A stretch of DNA of 64,000 nt from JAIVGV01 sp031425275 (lineage in GTDB: Bacteria; Acidobacteriota; Blastocatellia; Pyrinomonadales; Pyrinomonadaceae): positions 1 to 64,000 of the forward strand of contig JANPJA010000062.1 of assembly GCA_031425275.1 (NCBI GenBank). Direction: 5' to 3'. Every line of letters starts with the position of its first letter. The stretch's first letter is position 1. A program made the translations under genes and the position numbers. The notes under the pieces are model-generated. The model worked only from the letters and a program-made list of their open reading frames with translations, did not search any database and was not told where the DNA came from. Shown one piece after another: positions 59,436 through 64,000 of the stretch.

Positions 59436-59496
59436 AGGCGGCGGCGGCGCGTGCTTAAATTTATCCGGGTTCGGGTCGGAGGGGAGAGAACTGCGG

Positions 59497-61059
59497 CTAG
59501 GACGCGCCGGCCGCCGCGGCTTTCGCGGCCAGCGCGCGGAGGTCGCGCGACGAGCGCGCCAGAGACTCGGTGGTCGTCGAGAGCCAAGTCTCGTCCGCGC
59601 TCGCGCGCTCGCGTTCGGCGGCCAGCGCGCGGCGCGTCTCGACGGGGGCCGGGCCGCCGAGGATCGAGCGGACGCGGACGAAGTGTTCGGGGTCGAGCGC
59701 GTCGCGCACGGCTTCCGCGCTGACGCCGAGCCGAGTGCCCGTCACACCCTGCGCGGAGGTTTGTAACAACTCGTAACTTAAATCTTCGCCGCCCTCGACC
59801 GCCCGGGCGACGGCGCCCGCGACGATGTGGTGCGCGGTGCGGAACGAAAGTCCCTCCTCGCGGACGAGCGTGTCGGCCAACTCGGTGACGGTGATGAAAC
59901 CGCGGCCCGCCCGGTGGCGCAAGACTTCGACGTTGTAGGTGGCGGTCGAGAGGGCGGCGGCGAAGAGCGAGACGGCCCTTCGGGCGTCGCGGAAGGCCGA
60001 GGCGATGAGCGGCTGGAGGTCGTCTTCCACGTCGTTGATGTCGCCGAAGGGCGTGTTGTGGACGCTCGTGAAAACGCCCTGCGCCTGACCGAGCGACTTG
60101 CTCGCCAGAGCGCGGACGTGTTCTAAGGCGACGGGGTTGCGCTTCTGCGGCATGATGCTCGAAGTCTGCACGTAGCCGTCCGAGAGCCTGACGGCGTCGA
60201 ACTCGCGCATCGCCATCAGGAGGAACTCCTGCGCGAATTTGCCGACGTTGACCATCATGACGGAGAGCGCGCCGAGCGGTTCGGTGAAGTAATCGACTGC
60301 GGCGATGCCGGCGTAGGAGTTGACCGCCGGCCCCGCGAACCCGAGCAACAGGGCCGTGCGCCCGCGATCGATGGGGAAGCCGGTGGTGGTGATGGCGCAG
60401 GCCCCGAGCGGGGAATAATTCGTGGCGTCGAAGGCGCGGCGCAGGCGCTCGGCGTCGCGGCCCAGCACCTCGGCCATCGCGAGCAGGAAGTGCGCGAGCG
60501 TGGTGGGCTGCGCGGGCTGCGTGTGCGTGTAGGCGGGGATGACCGTCTCGTGGTGGCGGGCGGCCGTGTCGAGCAGCACGCGGCGGAGGTCGAGGCAGGC
60601 GCGGGCGGCGTCGAGCACGTCGGCGCGCAGGCGGATGCGGTAGATGGTCACGTCGATGTCGTTGCGGCTGCGCGCCGTGTGGAGTCGCCCGGCCACGTCG
60701 TCGCCGCAGGCCCCGGTGATGAGCCGCTGGACGTAGAAGAAGAGGTCTTCAAAGCTGCCGTCATACGGGGCGGCGCGGATCGCGTCGCGGTCGAGCCGGA
60801 GGACGGCGGCGAGGAGCGCGCCCGCCTCTTCGCGCCGGATGATGCCCTGCTCGGAGAGCATCAGGGCGTGCGCGAGATCGACTTCGATGATGGCGTCGAG
60901 GAAGAGTCGCTTGGAGTCTTCAAAACAGTCGGCGAGGACGCATTCGGTGTAAACCGGGGCGGGGAATTTCTCCGCCGCCGCCCGCCGAACGCGCGCCGCG
61001 TCCGCCGCTTCGGTCACTGCTTCGGTCGCCGCGTGGTTGTCCATGTGGTGCTCTTTCAT
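59497..61059 (-). CDS. argH: Argininosuccinate lyase-family protein
   Basis: A 520-residue aspartase/fumarase-superfamily protein. The signature SSIMPQKRNPVALEHVR and THTQPAQPTTLAHFL, with GRLHTARSRNDID (the ASL TxRSRNDQ-like motif), place it near argininosuccinate lyase. It would release fumarate and arginine. It has an unusually long N- and C-terminus compared with E. coli ArgH (457 residues), and no other arginine gene is adjacent. A related lyase of unknown substrate is possible. Confidence 0.82.
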   Translation of the reverse strand: MKEHHMDNHAATEAVTEAADAARVRRAAAEKFPAPVYTECVLADCFEDSKRLFLDAIIEVDLAHALMLSEQGIIRREEAGALLAAVLRLDRDAIRAAPYDGSFEDLFFYVQRLITGACGDDVAGRLHTARSRNDIDVTIYRIRLRADVLDAARACLDLRRVLLDTAARHHETVIPAYTHTQPAQPTTLAHFLLAMAEVLGRDAERLRRAFDATNYSPLGACAITTTGFPIDRGRTALLLGFAGPAVNSYAGIAAVDYFTEPLGALSVMMVNVGKFAQEFLLMAMREFDAVRLSDGYVQTSSIMPQKRNPVALEHVRALASKSLGQAQGVFTSVHNTPFGDINDVEDDLQPLIASAFRDARRAVSLFAAALSTATYNVEVLRHRAGRGFITVTELADTLVREEGLSFRTAHHIVAGAVARAVEGGEDLSYELLQTSAQGVTGTRLGVSAEAVRDALDPEHFVRVRSILGGPAPVETRRALAAERERASADETWLSTTTESLARSSRDLRALAAKAAAAGAS

Positions 61060-61187
61060 GAGTCGGCTTTGATGATGAAGGTGATAACGAAATCAGTAGG
61101 CGGACGCCGCGCGGGGCGCACGCGGAGGCGGACGGGTCGGGGCGTTGTCGTCGCCGTTGATCCCAGGCACGTCAGACATCGGGGCTG

Positions 61188-63875
61188 CTACCTCCGGCGG
61201 CGCGCGGGCGGCCGGGAAGCGACGGGCGTGGCCGAGAGGCTGACGAGGTTAGCGAACAGGCGGTACGCGCCGGGCACGCCCGACGGGAGCTGTCGGAACC
61301 AGGCGTAAGACGTATAGACGTATTTGCCGCGCCCGATCTCGGCGTACACCTCGCCGCCGCGCTCCGGCCCTTCGCCCGCGTCGTGCGATTCGAGCAGCGG
61401 CACGTAGCGCGGATCGAAGGCCGTGAAGTTGTAGAGACTGCGCTCCTGCACCCACCCGGCCCAGTCGTCGGCGTTGATGCGGTTCGGGAAGTTGAACGCC
61501 TGATGCGTGGGCTGAAGGACGGTCACGGGCGCGGCCTCGTCCGTCACGCGCGGGCCGATCTTGGCGGGGAAGGGCGCGAGCCCCGCGGTCACGTAGTCGG
61601 GCCGCTGGTACTGGACGACGAGCGTGCCGCCCGCGCGCACGAAGTCGAGCAGCCGGTTGTGGTTGGCCACGAAGTCGGGCCGCACCTGTGAGGCGCGCAC
61701 GCCGACGACGATGGTGTCGAAGCGCGAGAGGTCGCCCGAAGCGAGATCGTCTTCGCCGAGCATCGTCACCTTGAGGCCCATCCGCTCGATGGCCGCCGGC
61801 ACCGCGTCGCCGCTCCCCATCACGTAGCCGACGCGCACGGGGGCGACCCGCAGATCGAGGACGCGCACGCGGGCCTCGGCCGGCGAGTACATCCGGTGCG
61901 TCTGGATGTGCGGGTAGGCGATCTCGCGCATGTCCGTCTCGTACGTCACCCCGCCGGAGACGGCCTGCGCGGAGATTTTATACTCGCCGGGTGTGACCCC
62001 GCGCGGGATGTCGAGGTTGAAGACGACGGCCGCGCGCTCGCCCTTCTTCGTGAGCCTGAAGGGGGCGGCCGACGGCCGCGCCGTCCAGCCTTCGGGGAGA
62101 CGCAGACGCGCCTCGCCGCCGGCGGGTGATTGCGAGTTGTTGGCGACGCGGACGGCGACTCGCGCCGCGAAGGGCAGACTCGCGGTCGGCGCGATGATGA
62201 GGTTAGTGTCGAGCGAAACGTCGAGCGCGGGCACGACGTTCAGCTCGCGCCGTAGCTCGCCGCGGATGTCGTCCGCGTAGCGATACTGGACGGGCGCGGC
62301 GATGACGATCCGCGCGCCGCCGATCTCAGTTACCACCTCCGCCGCGACCGGCGGCGGGCCGAACGGTTCGTTCTTCGCGACGCCGTCGGGCCAGCGGAAG
62401 ACGTAGCCGTCGCGCGGTTCGCCGAGCCAGTAGGGCCGTGTCGGCTGTGCCCCCGATGGCACGCTCAGGGTGAAGAATGAAGCTGCGGCCGCCGCCTCGC
62501 CCGCGCGCCGCGCGCCGGGGGCCGGGAGCGGTTCGGGAGCCGCCTCGCTCACCCAACCTTCGGGCGCGCGCAAACGCATCTCGACGATCTTTACTGCCGC
62601 ATCCCGCGGGACGAAGACGCGCACCGACACCGGCACCGACTCGCCGGGCACGACCGTCTCGACGCCCGCGAGCGCGTCCACCTCGACGCCCGCCGCGCGC
62701 CGCAGAGCCTCCTCGAACTCGCGCTCTTTGCGCGCGAGTAAGAAGTCGGCATCGGCGCGCGACTGTGCGGGCGCGCGCGTGTCGGCGGCTAATTTGGAGC
62801 GGGCCTGACGGGCGGCGCGCAAGCCCTCGGCCAGCGGCTCGATGCTCTTGCGCGGGGCGAGCGCGTCGAACTCGGACAGGGCGCGCGCCGCCGCCCGCTG
62901 CGCGTCGCTTAACTCGTCGGCGATCAAGCCGTCGCCCACGCCGGCGAGCCGGGCGATGCCGCGGATCGAAGTGTCGATGCCGTCGAAGAGGCCGCGCTCC
63001 GCGCCCACGGTCTTCGCCGCGCTCTCGATCAAACGCACGCCGGAGGTCTGCGCCCCGCGCAGTTCGAGCAGCCCCATCTCCTGCGACTTGTGCTGGCTGC
63101 GCCCCTCCATCGCCACCTCGAAGTAGCTGCGGCCGATGAGCGGATCGTGATCGCCGGTGTCGAGCATGAGCGAAGGCTCGTTCGCCGCGTTCGGCGAGAA
63201 GCCTTCGCTGACGTAAAACTTGAGCGTTCGCCACGCTCGCAAGCCCTCGGCCATGTGTTCGGGGAAGGCATTCGGGTCGGCGGCGGCGCGCACGGCCTGC
63301 GGCGTGAGGTGTCCGGCGAGCTGGTGCTGGCCGTGCCCGTCGGCGGGTGTGCCCGTGAAGCGCGAGACGACGACGAGCGGTCGGAACAGGCGGATGGCGC
63401 GCACCATGTCGCCGAGCGCCAGTTGCTCGCCCCACTTCTCGGCGGCCTCGGCGCGCGACTTCGAGAAGCCGTAGTCGAAGGCGCGCGTGAAGAACTGCTC
63501 GCCGCCGTCGAGGCGGCGCGATTGGAGTAACTCTTCGGTGCGGATGACGCCGAGCGGCTCGAACAGTTCCGGGCCGATGACGTTCTGCCCGCCCTCGCCG
63601 CGGTTGAGCGCGAGGTAGCCGACGCGCGCGCTGTCGCCGCGGGCGAGCCGCGCGATGAGCGCCGTGTCCTCGTCGTCCGGGTGCGCGCCCGTGTGCAGGG
63701 CGCTGGCCGTCGTTTGCAAGCGGCGGAGCAACTGGCCGAGCCCGGCCGCGCCCCGGTCGTAAGTCGCGCGCACCTGAGCGCGCGCCGCGCCCGCGTCATT
63801 GGAGGCGGGCGCGAGCGGCAACAACAGGACGGCCGAGATGATGAGCGACGCCGGCCGTCTGAGATTATGAAGCAT
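61188..63875 (-). CDS. Secreted PIG-L/LmbE-family deacetylase
   Basis: About 895 residues. A signal peptide is followed by the PIG-L domain with the metal motif HPDDED (about 62) and the usual second His region (GHGQHQLAGH). A large C-terminal part with beta-rich, NEW3-like segments follows (for example LRLPEGWTARPSAAPFRLTKKGERAAVVFNLDIP), then an alpha/beta domain (VMGSGDAVPAAIERMGLKV). The family deacetylates N-acetylated sugars or conjugates; the substrate here is unknown. ATG at 63875 was chosen over a GTG five codons upstream. Confidence 0.85.
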   Translation of the reverse strand: MLHNLRRPASLIISAVLLLPLAPASNDAGAARAQVRATYDRGAAGLGQLLRRLQTTASALHTGAHPDDEDTALIARLARGDSARVGYLALNRGEGGQNVIGPELFEPLGVIRTEELLQSRRLDGGEQFFTRAFDYGFSKSRAEAAEKWGEQLALGDMVRAIRLFRPLVVVSRFTGTPADGHGQHQLAGHLTPQAVRAAADPNAFPEHMAEGLRAWRTLKFYVSEGFSPNAANEPSLMLDTGDHDPLIGRSYFEVAMEGRSQHKSQEMGLLELRGAQTSGVRLIESAAKTVGAERGLFDGIDTSIRGIARLAGVGDGLIADELSDAQRAAARALSEFDALAPRKSIEPLAEGLRAARQARSKLAADTRAPAQSRADADFLLARKEREFEEALRRAAGVEVDALAGVETVVPGESVPVSVRVFVPRDAAVKIVEMRLRAPEGWVSEAAPEPLPAPGARRAGEAAAAASFFTLSVPSGAQPTRPYWLGEPRDGYVFRWPDGVAKNEPFGPPPVAAEVVTEIGGARIVIAAPVQYRYADDIRGELRRELNVVPALDVSLDTNLIIAPTASLPFAARVAVRVANNSQSPAGGEARLRLPEGWTARPSAAPFRLTKKGERAAVVFNLDIPRGVTPGEYKISAQAVSGGVTYETDMREIAYPHIQTHRMYSPAEARVRVLDLRVAPVRVGYVMGSGDAVPAAIERMGLKVTMLGEDDLASGDLSRFDTIVVGVRASQVRPDFVANHNRLLDFVRAGGTLVVQYQRPDYVTAGLAPFPAKIGPRVTDEAAPVTVLQPTHQAFNFPNRINADDWAGWVQERSLYNFTAFDPRYVPLLESHDAGEGPERGGEVYAEIGRGKYVYTSYAWFRQLPSGVPGAYRLFANLVSLSATPVASRPPARRRR

Positions 63876-64000
63876 CTTCCTCCCCAACACGTTTGACCCT
63901 CAAAGCGGACTCTCCCGGACGGTTCTTCGCCAGCGCACCGGGCGAGCGCGACGCGGAACGGTCACGCTCCCGCGCGCACGCGCTCCCCGCTTCGACTCAG

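Overview
The window is about 64 kb of GC-rich chromosomal DNA from a bacterium. I infer an acidobacterium, probably of the Blastocatellia type. The evidence is the gene repertoire: a DUF1844 protein, secreted proteins with carboxypeptidase-regulatory-like repeats, large secreted M14, S9 and PIG-L enzymes, a PDZ/GAF/serine-threonine kinase receptor, an HD-GYP/GGDEF protein and an OPT transporter. No rRNA or ribosomal marker is present, so the taxonomy is an inference.

Layout. 1-19.9 kb is mostly housekeeping and secreted-protein genes: mazG, DUF1844, a PhnP-like hydrolase, ribF, an ABC1/UbiB kinase, M14 peptidase, OPT transporter, two secreted proteins, PilZ, a CBM9-like protein, S9 peptidase, O-methyltransferase and DUF3224. 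About 19.9-21.5 kb is a lower-GC island with one unrecognised coiled-coil, Cys-rich protein. 21.5-32.2 kb holds an MFS transporter and a signalling block (HD-GYP/GGDEF, hybrid histidine kinase, NtrC-type regulator), a TPR protein and a thioesterase. 32.3-57.8 kb holds a divergent copper-amine-oxidase homologue and a large aromatic-acid catabolic region, interrupted at 39.4-44.5 kb by a receptor kinase, an NAD-kinase-like protein and an SPFH protein. 58.0-63.9 kb carries a selenocysteine tRNA, dprA, argH and a PIG-L enzyme.

Catabolism. Tryptophan 2,3-dioxygenase and a kynureninase-like enzyme would make anthranilate, and a benzoate/anthranilate-CoA ligase lies in the same run. The two halves of a 2-aminobenzoyl-CoA monooxygenase/reductase-like enzyme are encoded as separate convergent genes (FAD half on -, old-yellow-enzyme half on +). 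A long minus-strand series, boxC-boxB-tetR-gluQRS-three enoyl-CoA hydratases/SDR/RidA/acyl-CoA dehydrogenase, ends with the FAD half and supplies CoA-thioester ring opening and beta-oxidation. BoxA, the semialdehyde dehydrogenase and kynurenine formamidase are not in the window. A 16-bp palindrome upstream of boxC is a candidate TetR operator.

The most striking unexplained structure is a set of about two dozen intergenic arrays of short tandem units, mostly heptamers, each usually paired with an inverted arm. At least seven unrelated unit sequences occur (TAGCTGT, GGTCAGT, GTGACAG, GCGGATT, TTTTCAG, GAACGCG, CACGGTT). They sit directly against genes, often supply the stop codon, fill most gaps of the catabolic gene series, and in one case run through the N-terminal codons of a TetR regulator. 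Two copies of a different, roughly 250-300 bp nested inverted-repeat element also occur (16.1 and 34.2 kb).
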